A stretch of 64,000 nucleotides of DNA from Bog-473 sp963788585 (GTDB lineage: Bacteria; Actinomycetota; Acidimicrobiia; Acidimicrobiales; RAAP-2), in assembly GCA_963788585.1 (NCBI GenBank), contig CAWBHA010000003.1:2046001-2110000 (forward strand). Direction: 5' to 3'. Numbering within the stretch: the stretch's first letter is position 1; every line of letters begins with the position of its first letter. Of this stretch, positions 45,456 to 54,956 are shown one piece after another. A program made the position numbers and the translations under genes. The notes under the pieces are model-generated. The model did not search any database. It was not told where the DNA came from and saw only the letters and a program-made list of their open reading frames with translations.

Positions 45456-46952
45456 TCAGAGCCGACACGGCGCCAGCGGCGGCAGTCCCTCGGCGCGGTA
45501 GTGGCCGAAGGGACCGGGGGCGAAGACGTTGAGCTGGTCGGCCTTCATGGCATCGACGAACGACGGCGTCAGATTCGGCGGGAGGTGATAGTAGAAGAAC
45601 CCGTCGAGTCCGGCACAGCCTGTCGGGGGGTCTTTGATGGTGACCAGCCGCGCCTCGTCATCGAGGGTCTGTCGGTAGGCGACGCTCTGCTCGATACCGT
45701 AGTGGGCCGAGAAACCCACCTGTATCGCCAGGAATGCGACCAACCCCACGATCGCGACGCGTCGCCATTCGAAGTGCGCCAGGGCGTAGGTGATGAGCCC
45801 GACCAGGGTCGCCAGTCCCCCCATGGAGTAGCGCGACACGAACGCGCCATCGGCCAGCCCGAACTTCACGCGCCCAAGACCGACGAACAGGTCGAACAGG
45901 AGCCCGAAGCCGATCAGGACGACGGGCAGGCAGTCGACGCGGCGCTCCCGTTCGCGCACGCCTCTGACCACGACATAGATCGCGGCCACGAGGACGATGG
46001 CCCCGACGAGCGTGGCGACCCATGCACTCTGTCTGATCGGCAGCCCGTCGCCGACCATCACGAGGAGGAACCGCGCCGTGATGAGCGGATGGGTCAGCGC
46101 GTAGGCGGGTGAGCCGGCCGAGGAGTTGAGGCCGAAGAGAGTCGAGGGAAACAGGTTGTCGGGGGACGGCGCGGTCGAGCGGTAGCCGACAAAGTACACG
46201 ACGGTTGTGACTGCTGCGGCGCTGACCCACACTGCGACGCGGTTCCGGGACGGTCGGACCCACAACAGGCAGACGAGACCGAGCGGCCACAGGAGCAGTC
46301 CCTGGATGCTCGAGTACGAGGCGAGCACCGCACACACGACGGCAGCCCCAAGCGTCCATCTGGCCTCTTTGATCAACAGCAAGGCGAGCATGACGACGAA
46401 CGCGGCCAGGAACAGATACCAGGCCAGCTGGATGGCCCACAGGGCACTCTCCCAGTCGGTGAGGCTGAACCACACGACCCCGGTCGCCAGCACGACCCAT
46501 CCGCTTAGATACCCGAGGTAGGCGCGCAGCGGGACGAGAAAGCAGGCGAAGCCGGCGATGAGGACGGCGGCGCTGACGAACATCGTCACCTGCATGTTCT
46601 CCCTCGTCGCCACCCCGATAACCACGAAAAAGACGTTTGGGACGAGCATCCGGTTCTCGTTGTGCTGGGTCCAGAGCTGGTCCCAGGTGAGATGGCCGTG
46701 CAGGGCCGCGTGGACCAGCGGGACGGTCACCCAGTCATCGAGGGCGAGGACGTTGAGCGAGTAGTGGGCGACGAAGACGAGGTAGAGCGCCGAGAGGGCG
46801 AGCAAAGCTGCCGCGACGCCGGCCCAGTTCGTCGGCCGAAGGCCCCCGTCCGTCCTGGGGGCTCTCTGTGTTAGGAGCCCTTGCGAAATGTCAGTGTCAC
46901 CCGCGCCTGGGAGCCAAAAGATTTGGTAGTGCGTCAGTTTAACCGCGTTCAA
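45456..46952 (-). CDS. Polytopic membrane protein, DDW family copy 1 (GT-C-like)
   Basis: Up to 498 residues with about 10-11 membrane helices. The first outside loop after helix 1 has VLALDDWVTVPLVHAALHGHL and NENRMLVPN. Copies 2 and 3 have SEDDWTVVPIIHAALH and LFDDWRMIPFVHGALH at the same place. The acidic pair right after helix 1 is where GT-C sugar transferases keep their catalytic acids. A shared C-terminal LNVF, YRxEGLP and PC motif follows. The only in-frame start before helix 1 is a TTG at 46952, inside a hairpin-forming repeat, so the native 5' end may be altered. No named family is recognised. Confidence 0.7.
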   Translation of the reverse strand: MNAVKLTHYQIFWLPGAGDTDISQGLLTQRAPRTDGGLRPTNWAGVAAALLALSALYLVFVAHYSLNVLALDDWVTVPLVHAALHGHLTWDQLWTQHNENRMLVPNVFFVVIGVATRENMQVTMFVSAAVLIAGFACFLVPLRAYLGYLSGWVVLATGVVWFSLTDWESALWAIQLAWYLFLAAFVVMLALLLIKEARWTLGAAVVCAVLASYSSIQGLLLWPLGLVCLLWVRPSRNRVAVWVSAAAVTTVVYFVGYRSTAPSPDNLFPSTLFGLNSSAGSPAYALTHPLITARFLLVMVGDGLPIRQSAWVATLVGAIVLVAAIYVVVRGVRERERRVDCLPVVLIGFGLLFDLFVGLGRVKFGLADGAFVSRYSMGGLATLVGLITYALAHFEWRRVAIVGLVAFLAIQVGFSAHYGIEQSVAYRQTLDDEARLVTIKDPPTGCAGLDGFFYYHLPPNLTPSFVDAMKADQLNVFAPGPFGHYRAEGLPPLAPCRL

Positions 46953-46966
46953 ACTGACCCACTACC
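46925..46966. repeat. 42-base inverted repeat with 16-base arms
   Basis: Arms GGTAGTGCGTCAGTTT (46925-46940) and AAACTGACCCACTACC (46951-46966) pair at 15 of 16 positions around a 10-base loop. It lies over the 5' end of the minus-strand membrane gene and about 70 bases before the plus-strand gene. No T-run and no transposase; it may be a palindromic element, a two-way regulatory hairpin or an insertion scar. Confidence 0.7.
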
Positions 46967-46995
46967 CGCGCCCCTTCGCGGGGACGCCCCTCAAT

Positions 46996-47001
46996 TATAC
47001 T
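46996..47001 (+). promoter_or_regulatory. Possible -10 box TATACT
   Basis: TATACT lies in an A/T-rich patch 36 bases before the GTG of the YfhO-like gene. No clear -35 box is seen; a GC hairpin (CCCGCG/CGCGGG) lies where it would be. Confidence 0.3.
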
Positions 47002-47036
47002 TCTGACACCGCCGACGGCGCGGGGAGGGACCGGGC

Positions 47037-49454
47037 GTGGTTGACGGGGATCCAACGCAATTGAGTGGGTCTCCTTTGCTTGTATCTGTTTCGGCAGGCG
47101 GAGAGCGCGTCCGCGGCTGGTGGCATGTCGCAGGTGTTACGTGGCTCGTATTGGCGGCGCTGGCGGTGCTCGCTCCGGTCCTCGCCCACGGCTCTTCCTT
47201 CGGATCGTACGACGTGTTGTCCCAGTTCGGGGTGCTGCGGCAACCCGGTGTCGTCGTCCACAACCTTCAGGCCGGCGACCAGTCCGATCAGATCATCCCG
47301 TGGGCGACGTTGGCGTGGACGCAGGTGCATCACGGTCAGTTGCCGCTGTGGAACCCGTACGGGGCGCTGGGGATGCCGCTCGCGTTCAATTGGCAGACTG
47401 CTGCGTTCAGCGTGCCGTCGCTCGTCGGCTATCTCTTCCCGCTGCGCCTCGCCTTCAGCGTCCAAGTCGTCGTCACCTTGGTCATTGCCGGGACCGGTGT
47501 CTACGCACTGTGTCGCGTGTTGCGTCTGGGCAGCTTGGCATCCGTCTTCGCCGGTACCATATTCGAGTTGAGCGGTCCGATGATCGGGTGGCTCGGTTGG
47601 CCGCACTCCGCAGTCCTCTCGTGGTCCGGCTGGCTGTTCGCGGCAGCCTTGCTCGTCGTGCAAGGGCGACACCGACTTCGTTCGATCACCTTTCTGGCTC
47701 TCGCCATCGCGGCCATGGTCTATGCCGGGCAGGCGGAGGTCCTAACGCTCGGTGGACTTGCGCTCCTCGTCTTCGTCGTCGTCCTCCTCGTGCAGCAGGC
47801 CCCGATCTTGGGGGGGTCGGCCCCAATCCTCCGCCCGGTCGTTGACCTCTCTCTCGGCGTTCTCACGGGTCTCGCCCTTGGCGCGCCCCTCCTGTTGCCC
47901 GGCTCGCAGGTTGTCTCAGGATCCCAGCGCGCGGTCCCGGGCGGAGACCCAGCGGAGATCCTGAAAGGGAATCCGGCGCTTCCCCTGCACAATCTGGTGC
48001 ACGTGCTCTTCCAGGGGTTCGACGGGCTGCCGATCGCCGGGAGCCATTGGTTTGGCTACATCGGCGGATACTCGGAAACGGCCGCCTACGTCGGCGTGAT
48101 CGCGGTGGTGCTGGCTGTGACGGCCGTTGCGGTTCGCCGAGCGCGCCCCGAGGTCGTCGCCTTGGGTGCTCTCTGCATTGTGATGTTGGTGGTCGCCTTC
48201 CTCCCACCGGTCGTGGCGGTCCTCTACCGGCTACCGCTGATCGGCACGGTCCTATGGCAGCGCGCCATCCTCCCTCTGAGCTTCGGCGTTGCCGTGCTGG
48301 CGGGAGTCGGCATGGATGCACTGGTACGTGCGCACGCGGATCGTGCCGTTCGACGCTGGGCCGGTGGGGGTTTCGCTGCGGCCGCGCTGCTGCTCATCGG
48401 GATCTGGGTGTTCGGTCGAGGCGACCTCCCCGCGGACCAAGCCACCATCAGAGCGCAGAGCTTCATCTGGCCCGCCGTCGAGACGGCGGTCGGACTGGGT
48501 GTGGTTGCGGCCCTGACCTGGCTGCACCGGCGCCCCGATAGGGCAGGTGACCCAGACGGAGCGTCGCGCGTGACCGCAGGCCGGCTGGCCGGGGTTTCGC
48601 TGCTGGCCTGCGAGACCGCCTTTCTGGTTGCTTCCGGAGCACCCTTGTGGACGTCCACCTCGACGCCGTTCGCGCCGACGCCCGCGGTCGTGGCGCTAAA
48701 GAGTGCCGTCGGTTCCTCGCTGGTGGGGCTCGGTGCATCGTTGTGTGTTCTCCCGCCCGGCCTCGGCATCCCCGAGAACGCGCAACTCGCGTACGAAGTT
48801 CAAGAGTTGGCCCTCTACGATCCCATGATCCCGAGCGCCTACTACTCGTCCTGGCGGGCCGTCAGTCGTGTGTCGCCCGGGCTTCCCGACGACTCTGTGT
48901 ACTGTCCCGGCATCAGCTCGACCGAGCTGGCCCGCCTCTACGGCGTCTCGTACGTCCTCGAGCGAGCCGGGACGCCGGGCCCGCGGGGGAGTGTCTTCGA
49001 CCGAGCCATAGGGGACGAGGACCTCTATCGAATCCCCGATGCGGGGCTCGCCACGCTCACGCCTCTCACCGTTCACGACGAACTGCCGGCCGACGACACT
49101 CGCGGGACGCCGGTCACGGTGAGCCATGCCGATCCGGCATCTTGGATGGTGGTGTCCGACGCCGAAAGTCCACAGGTTCTGCGCCTCCGCCTGACCGCCG
49201 TTCCCGGCTGGCACGCCAGCGTCGACGGTCGGCCCGTCCCGCTGCAGCGCTTCGCCGGGGTGATGCTTCAGGTCGAGGTGCCGGCCGGGCATCACACCAT
49301 CGAGCTCTACTACTGGCCCGCGACCTTCACCACCGGTCTTGTGCTTGCGGGGTGCGCGGCCGCCGGTCTCGTCGGCGCCGCGGCCTTCGGCTTGTTGCGT
49401 CGCCGGCGACACCCGAGCGATGCTTTGCAACGTCAGCAACCAGCCGCCGGCTAG
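47037..49454 (+). CDS. YfhO-family membrane protein copy 1 (GT-C-like)
   Basis: 805 residues from a GTG with GGGAGGGA upstream. About 12-13 membrane helices; after helix 1 the outside loop has AGDQSDQIIPWATLAW, HHGQLPLWNPYGALGMPLAFNWQ and TAAFSVPSLVGYLFPLRL, the YfhO signature (LPLWNP, then GxPxxxNxQ). A large outer part contains LRLRLTAVPGWHASVDGRPV and VPAGHHTIELYYWP before a last helix, again as in YfhO. YfhO is implicated in lipoteichoic-acid glycosylation in Gram-positives. A close paralog is at 52395-54810. Its 3' end overlaps the convergent acyltransferase by four bases. Confidence 0.82.
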   Translation: MVDGDPTQLSGSPLLVSVSAGGERVRGWWHVAGVTWLVLAALAVLAPVLAHGSSFGSYDVLSQFGVLRQPGVVVHNLQAGDQSDQIIPWATLAWTQVHHGQLPLWNPYGALGMPLAFNWQTAAFSVPSLVGYLFPLRLAFSVQVVVTLVIAGTGVYALCRVLRLGSLASVFAGTIFELSGPMIGWLGWPHSAVLSWSGWLFAAALLVVQGRHRLRSITFLALAIAAMVYAGQAEVLTLGGLALLVFVVVLLVQQAPILGGSAPILRPVVDLSLGVLTGLALGAPLLLPGSQVVSGSQRAVPGGDPAEILKGNPALPLHNLVHVLFQGFDGLPIAGSHWFGYIGGYSETAAYVGVIAVVLAVTAVAVRRARPEVVALGALCIVMLVVAFLPPVVAVLYRLPLIGTVLWQRAILPLSFGVAVLAGVGMDALVRAHADRAVRRWAGGGFAAAALLLIGIWVFGRGDLPADQATIRAQSFIWPAVETAVGLGVVAALTWLHRRPDRAGDPDGASRVTAGRLAGVSLLACETAFLVASGAPLWTSTSTPFAPTPAVVALKSAVGSSLVGLGASLCVLPPGLGIPENAQLAYEVQELALYDPMIPSAYYSSWRAVSRVSPGLPDDSVYCPGISSTELARLYGVSYVLERAGTPGPRGSVFDRAIGDEDLYRIPDAGLATLTPLTVHDELPADDTRGTPVTVSHADPASWMVVSDAESPQVLRLRLTAVPGWHASVDGRPVPLQRFAGVMLQVEVPAGHHTIELYYWPATFTTGLVLAGCAAAGLVGAAAFGLLRRRRHPSDALQRQQPAAG

Positions 49455-50770
49455 GGCGACGATCCTTCGACCGAACCAGAGGACTGTGCGGCGGAACGCG
49501 GACCCGCCGCCCCCTCGGTCTCGGAGTCGGGCGTTGGGGACACCGCGCTCACTTGAGGAACCACTGATTGGGAGCTCATCTCGGACGCCGCCCCTCCAGT
49601 CCCCACGGCTTGGGTTACGGCAGGAGCCATGTACCTTCTTGCTTCGAGACGCTTGCTCCATCGCATCAGTGGGCGTTCCAAAAGGAACCACGACAAAATG
49701 GTGAGAGAGAGTGTGACCACGATCGCAACCACGACTCGAACGACATCATTCCAGTGTGGGTCGAAGAACCGGATGGCAAAGAACACTGGGAGATGCCAAA
49801 GGTAGAAGGCGTAAGAGACGATGCCAAGCGCGACAAAGGGCTTGAGCTCGAAGAGGTGACGTCCCGCCCACCGACCGTCCAGAATCGCCAGTATGAGGAC
49901 GGCACACGCGAAATCGATCGCGACGAATCCTCCCCAATAGACGAACGGCCCTTCCTGGGTTGCAAAAGGAAGGCACGCCAGGAGAAAGGCGGCGGCGATC
50001 CACCCGGCGACGACAAGACCGCGCTTGGGTTCCTTGCCCCGAACCCAGATATGAGCGAAGAGTGCGCCCCAGAGGATTGAGTCAGCCCGAGTGTCGGTGC
50101 GATAGAAGATCGACCACCAGCGGTGCGTGTCCTCGTACAAAATGTACCTGTGGACGGCGATGATCGTGATCAGCGAGAGCAGGATGATAACGACCGTCCT
50201 CAGGCGCATACGGATCGTGAGGAGTGCGATCGTCAACCAGGGCCAGATGAAATAGAACTGCTCCTCGAACGAAAGCGACCAGAGGTGCTGGAATCCCGAA
50301 GCAAGTTTTGGACTGAGGGGACCCGAAGCTGAGGCTGAGTAGTAGTTCGAGTAGTAGAAGAGCACCGAAAAGATGGACGGTACCTCGGTATGCAACCACT
50401 GATGACTGAAGTAGGCGAAGAGCGCATTTGCGAGTACGACGATGTAGAGGGCAGGGAGTAACCGGAGTGCCCGACGCCGGTAGAAAGGGCCGATCCCTAT
50501 CCCCCCGCGTCGCGCCTGTTCCTTTAAGAGCAGCGCAGTGATCAGGAAGCCGCTCAGAACGAAGAAGGAATCGAGAGACACCGTTGCCCCGGGGATCACG
50601 AGGAGCGTTGGTATCGGAAGGATCACGTCCATGTGGGCGACGAAGACGATGAGCACAGCGACGCCTCGAAGACCGTTCCATCCGGGCACATCGCCGAAGC
50701 TTCGTACTGGCAGCAGGGACGCGGAAGTACTTGTACTTCCTGAGAGGCCCGTGCTTGAGGTCTCCTCCAT
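49451..50770 (-). CDS. Acyltransferase 3 family protein (OafA/YrhL-like), copy 1
   Basis: 439 residues from an ATG. GWNGLRGVAVLIVFVAHMDVI has the catalytic-type His of helix 1. SFFVLSGFLITALLLKE, FYRRRALRLLPALYI and HLWSLSFEEQFYFIWPW are family hallmarks, within about ten membrane helices. The C-terminal 70 residues are Ser/Pro/Ala-rich and cytosolic. These enzymes O-acylate exported glycans, for example O-acetylation of O-antigen or lipid-linked units. The second copy is divergent, with 169 bases between starts. Confidence 0.9.
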   Translation of the reverse strand: MEETSSTGLSGSTSTSASLLPVRSFGDVPGWNGLRGVAVLIVFVAHMDVILPIPTLLVIPGATVSLDSFFVLSGFLITALLLKEQARRGGIGIGPFYRRRALRLLPALYIVVLANALFAYFSHQWLHTEVPSIFSVLFYYSNYYSASASGPLSPKLASGFQHLWSLSFEEQFYFIWPWLTIALLTIRMRLRTVVIILLSLITIIAVHRYILYEDTHRWWSIFYRTDTRADSILWGALFAHIWVRGKEPKRGLVVAGWIAAAFLLACLPFATQEGPFVYWGGFVAIDFACAVLILAILDGRWAGRHLFELKPFVALGIVSYAFYLWHLPVFFAIRFFDPHWNDVVRVVVAIVVTLSLTILSWFLLERPLMRWSKRLEARRYMAPAVTQAVGTGGAASEMSSQSVVPQVSAVSPTPDSETEGAAGPRSAAQSSGSVEGSSP

Positions 50771-50939
50771 GCCTCTGCTTTCCCGCGTGGTGGCGTGCTC
50801 CGCTTGCAGTGGAACATTACAACCGGAGGTCAGCTAGTCGCCCTCAGTTGGTGGTCGACCCAAGGCCCGTTCAGTCGTCTTCGATTGCTGCTCCAGACTC
50901 CAGATTGGTAGCCTCCTCCCTCGTGGGCGGGCCACTGCG

Positions 50940-52229
50940 ATGACGACGAGTAGCCCCAATTCCGGCCTCCAGCAGGTCCCCGAGGTACGCAGGCTCGGCC
51001 GGGAACCGGGTCTCGATGGGCTTCGCGCGGTGGCCGTCCTCATCGTCTTTGCCTCGCACGTCGAAGCCTTCCTTCCGCTCGCGACGCTCCTCGTTGTCCC
51101 GGGCGGGACGGTAGGCCTGGATCCATTCTTCATTCTGAGCGGCTTCCTGATCACCGCGCTGCTGCTCAAAGAGCAGTCGCAATACGGGACGATCATGCGG
51201 TGGAACTTCTACAAGAGACGAGCGGTGCGGTTGTTGCCGCCGCTGTTCTTTCTGCTCATCGCCAACGTCGCCATCGCTGTCGCGCTAAATGCCTGGTCCC
51301 GGCAAGAGCTCAACTCGCTTCTCTCGGTGACCTTCTACTACTCGAACTATTACCAGGCGAGCTCAAAGAGTTTGTTTTGTTCCAACTTGTCTCCGGGATA
51401 TGAGCACCTTTGGTCTCTTTCGTTCGAGGAGCAGTTCTATTTGGTGTGGCCGTGGATCGTGATCTTCTTCCTCACGATCAAGCGGTCACTGCGAACAGTG
51501 ACCATCGTGATTCTCGGCACCATCGCGGTGATCGGCATCCATAGGGGGCTCGGCTACTACGGGCCACAGTCGTGGTGTTACGAGTTTCACGCGACGCAAG
51601 ATCGCGCCGACGCCTTGCTCTGGGGATGCCTCGCTGCTCACCTATGGGTCCGCGGTCGGGAACCGACGAAACTGATCCGGATTCTCATTTGGCCGGCGGC
51701 GCTCATTTTGCTCGCATGCCTGCCGTTCACGGACCTGACTGGCCCGTTCCTGTACAGAGGTGGTTTCGACCTTATCGACCTGTCGTCGGCGATCGTCCTG
51801 CTCGCTGTCCTGGGGGGAACGTGGTCCGGCCGCCGAATTTTCGAGTGGAAACCTCTCGCCAAACTGGGCCTGATCGCCTACGCGTTCTATTTGTGGCACG
51901 TAACCATCTTCGACGAAATCGGCCGAATCGACACCGGGTGGAACTACGAACTGCGAGTGCTGGTCGCCTTCAGTTGGACGCTCACGATGGCGCTGATTTC
52001 GTGGTTCCTTCTCGAACGACCCCTTCAGCGCTGGGTGCATCGGACGACACCGCGGTCACCAAAAGCGACTTCACAGGTGGCGGAGACGAGTTCGCAGCCC
52101 GATGCCGCCGATTCCAAACCGCTGGAGGTCGAGTACTCGAACGCGCAACCGCCGGAGCCGGAGATGACCACCGCGGAGCTCTCCGTTCCCTCTTCGGAGC
52201 CCTCCGAGCGCGCGCAGTCACCTCCCTGA
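50940..52229 (+). CDS. Acyltransferase 3 family protein (OafA/YrhL-like), copy 2
   Basis: 429 residues from an ATG. It aligns with copy 1 throughout: GLDGLRAVAVLIVFASHVEAF, PFFILSGFLITALLLKEQ, FYKRRAVRLLPPLFF, HLWSLSFEEQFYLVWPW and FYLWHVTIFDEI. The C-terminus is again a disordered Pro/Ser/Glu-rich tail. Two copies may add different acyl groups or act on different positions. YfhO-like copy 2 follows after about 165 bases on the same strand. Confidence 0.9.
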   Translation: MTTSSPNSGLQQVPEVRRLGREPGLDGLRAVAVLIVFASHVEAFLPLATLLVVPGGTVGLDPFFILSGFLITALLLKEQSQYGTIMRWNFYKRRAVRLLPPLFFLLIANVAIAVALNAWSRQELNSLLSVTFYYSNYYQASSKSLFCSNLSPGYEHLWSLSFEEQFYLVWPWIVIFFLTIKRSLRTVTIVILGTIAVIGIHRGLGYYGPQSWCYEFHATQDRADALLWGCLAAHLWVRGREPTKLIRILIWPAALILLACLPFTDLTGPFLYRGGFDLIDLSSAIVLLAVLGGTWSGRRIFEWKPLAKLGLIAYAFYLWHVTIFDEIGRIDTGWNYELRVLVAFSWTLTMALISWFLLERPLQRWVHRTTPRSPKATSQVAETSSQPDAADSKPLEVEYSNAQPPEPEMTTAELSVPSSEPSERAQSPP

Positions 52230-52394
52230 GCGCGTCGAGCATCGATCCAGACGAAGTGACCAAGGTCCTCTTTCGTTACGGGCGGCTGCCCACGACGAAG
52301 GGATTGGTTGAAGTCGTTGGCGTGGTACCAGCGGTTATGGTGCGTGCCCAACACGGATGGTGGTCGGCAGAGATGAACGCGGATGGGAGGTGAG

Positions 52395-54810
52395 GTGAGT
52401 AGCCGGCGCGTGCTTCTCCATGCCGTTGGTATCGCATGGGTCATAGGCGCAGGACTGCTGACTCTGGCACCCGCGCCTTCACCACGGACTCTGGCTTGGT
52501 TCCTATGACATCTTGACCCGATCGGGCCTCACCCGGGCACCGGGCGTGACCGTGCGCAACACCGTGAGCGGGGACCAGATCGCAGAGATGATCCCGTGGT
52601 CGACCCAGGCATGGACGCAAGTCCACCACGGAGACGTTCCACTGTGGAACCCCTTGAGCGGTCTCGGCCTGCCCCTCGCGTTCAACTGGCAATCCTCCGC
52701 CTTCAGCCTGCCGGCCCTTGTCGGCTATCTCCTCCCCCTGCACCTCGCCTATACCGCGCAGGTCGTCCTCACACTGGTGATAGCGGGCACGGGAGCATAT
52801 GTCCTTGGACGCGTTCTCGGCCTGGGTGTGCTCGGCTGCGCGACCGCCGGAACGGTTTACGAGCTGAGCGGTTCCTTCATGGGATGGCTGGGTTGGCCTC
52901 ATGCCGGAGTGATGTCGTGGGCCGGATGGCTGCTCGCGGTGGCGATTCTCATCGTCCGCGGCCGGCGCCGCGCCCGCCACATACTGGAGTTCGCCGTTCT
53001 GATTGCCTTGGCCGTCTATGCCGGCGAGCCGGAGATCTTCGCCATACTCTTCGTCTCTCTCGTCGTCTTCGTCTTCACGATGTTGCTGTTGAAACTCAGA
53101 GTCGAGGACCCTTCTCTCGGCGCCTTTCGCCCTGTGATCGACTTGTCCGTTGCCACCGTCGCAGGCGCGGCGCTCTCGGCTCCTCTCGCCTTGCCGGGCT
53201 TGCAGGTGTTGAGCCGATCGACCCGCAGCAACGGAACACTCCTCGCGTCGACTGAGGTGGGGAGGGCCCTTCCCGCCCACGATCTGGTGCATCTGCTCGT
53301 GCAGGGCTACAACGGCCTGCCCGTCGCGGGGAACCACGTCTTCGGTGACGCGGTGTACACCGACACGGCTGCGTACGTGGGGTTGATCGCGGCCGTACTC
53401 GCGATCCTGGGAGTCGTCCGATGCTGGCATCGGTCGGAGACGATCGGCTTCCTCGTTCTCACCTTGGTGACCATGGCGATCGCGTACTTGCCTCCGGTGG
53501 AGGCCGCGTTCATCCACATACCACTGATCCAGACCATCGATTGGCACCGCGATCTCATGATCGTCGGCCTGTGCATTGCCGTCCTGGCAGGCATCGGTAT
53601 GGATGCCTTGGTTCGAGAGGGTGCACTGAAATCCACGCAAGTTCTCTTGGGCGGGCTGCTGGCAGGGGGCATGGTGCTGCTCTTCCTCGCGCTGGTGTTC
53701 GGCACCTCGGGCCTGTCGCACCTGGACGCCGGACTCCGCCGGGACAGCCTCGTCTGGCCGTTGGTGACCGGTGGATTGGCCCTCTTGGTTACAGCTGTCC
53801 TTTCCGTGGCGACATCTAAGGGCAGAGCACAGCGGGCTCTCGGCGTCGACGGTGCTGATGCGCCTGTCGTAGCTCCCATCCCGGGCCCATTGGCCGAGGA
53901 GTCGGTGCGACAATTTCGTAAGCCGGCTGCGGCACAGATCGCCGGGGTGCTCCTCCTCCTGCTCGAGTCGGTGTTTCTCGTGGTATCGGGAGCCCAACTG
54001 TGGTCGTCGAGCCCGGACGGGGCGAGATCAACGCCGGCAGTCGCTGCCCTCGCTCGTGCGGTCGGCAGTGGAACCGTTGGTTTCGGGGAGTTCACTTGCT
54101 ATGCGGGGCCGGGATTGTCGAGTCTGGGTGTTCTCCCTGAATCCAACATTCTGTTTGGGCTGCACGAGTTCGACTTCTACGACCCTGTCCTTCCGCGGGG
54201 ATACTTCCAGTCGTGGTCTCAAGTGAGCACGGGGAGTCCTGGAGCTCCGATCTTCAACTCTTTCTGCCCTGCCATCACTACAGCCGAGCAGGCCCGGCGC
54301 TATGGCGTGCAGTTTGTGCTGGAACCCGACGGTGCCGCAGGCCCTACCGGCGCAGTTTTCGCCGCGAAGGTCGATGATGAGGATCTCTACCGCATTCCGG
54401 ATTCGTCCGATGCAGTTCTGGTCCCGGCGACTACGTCGGGCTCATTGCCTTCCACCAATGCCCCTGGCACCCCGGTCGCGGTGGACCACCCCTCACCGTC
54501 CTCGTGGCGCATTACTACCTCGAGCGGAAGTGACCAGCTTCTACGCCTCCGCCTCACCGATGAACCCGGTTGGCAGGCGACGATCGATGGTCGACCGCTC
54601 CAACTCGAGCCCTTCGCGGGGGTCATGCTCCAAGCCCGAATTCCCGCCGGGCGCCATCTCATCCAGCTGCACTATTGGCCGACCCTCTTCACGGTAGGCC
54701 TGATCGTGGCGGGCGTATGCGTGCTGGCTTTTGTCGGTTACTTCGTGGTCGCTTGGGTAATGCAGCGACGACGCCCGCGAGAACAAGTGTCGCTGAAGCA
54801 GGCTCATTGA
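52395..54810 (+). CDS. YfhO-family membrane protein copy 2, frame break near 52,477
   Basis: The GTG at 52395 (GGGAGG four bases upstream) starts helix 1 (HAVGIAWVIGAGLLTLAPA). The frame is then lost; removing one C at 52476-52477 gives LHHGLWLGSYDILTRSGL, which matches copy 1 (SSFGSYDVLSQFGVL) and joins the main frame. From 52513 on the frame is intact for 765 residues: VSGDQIAEMIPWSTQAW, VHHGDVPLWNPLSGLGLPLAFNWQ, about 12 helices, and RLRLTDEPGWQATIDGRPL near the end. Without the join helix 1 is missing. Whole product about 804 residues, equal to copy 1. The DDW copy 2 gene follows. Confidence 0.8.
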
Positions 54811-54956
54811 GGCGGAGTCTCCTTCTGCTTGGACCAGATTCCCGCTGGCGGCGGCGGCATCGGCAAGATATGCCGAGCGCCGCGATCTACGCTGGCTTGG
54901 TGGTCCGAGATGACCAGGCCGTAGTTGCTCGGCCCCAAGAAGTCGCGGGTAGTGCT

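Noticed and set aside
52441..53997. A minus-strand open frame of about 520 codons
   Set aside because: It is antisense to the YfhO-like copy 2 gene and has no protein-like motifs.
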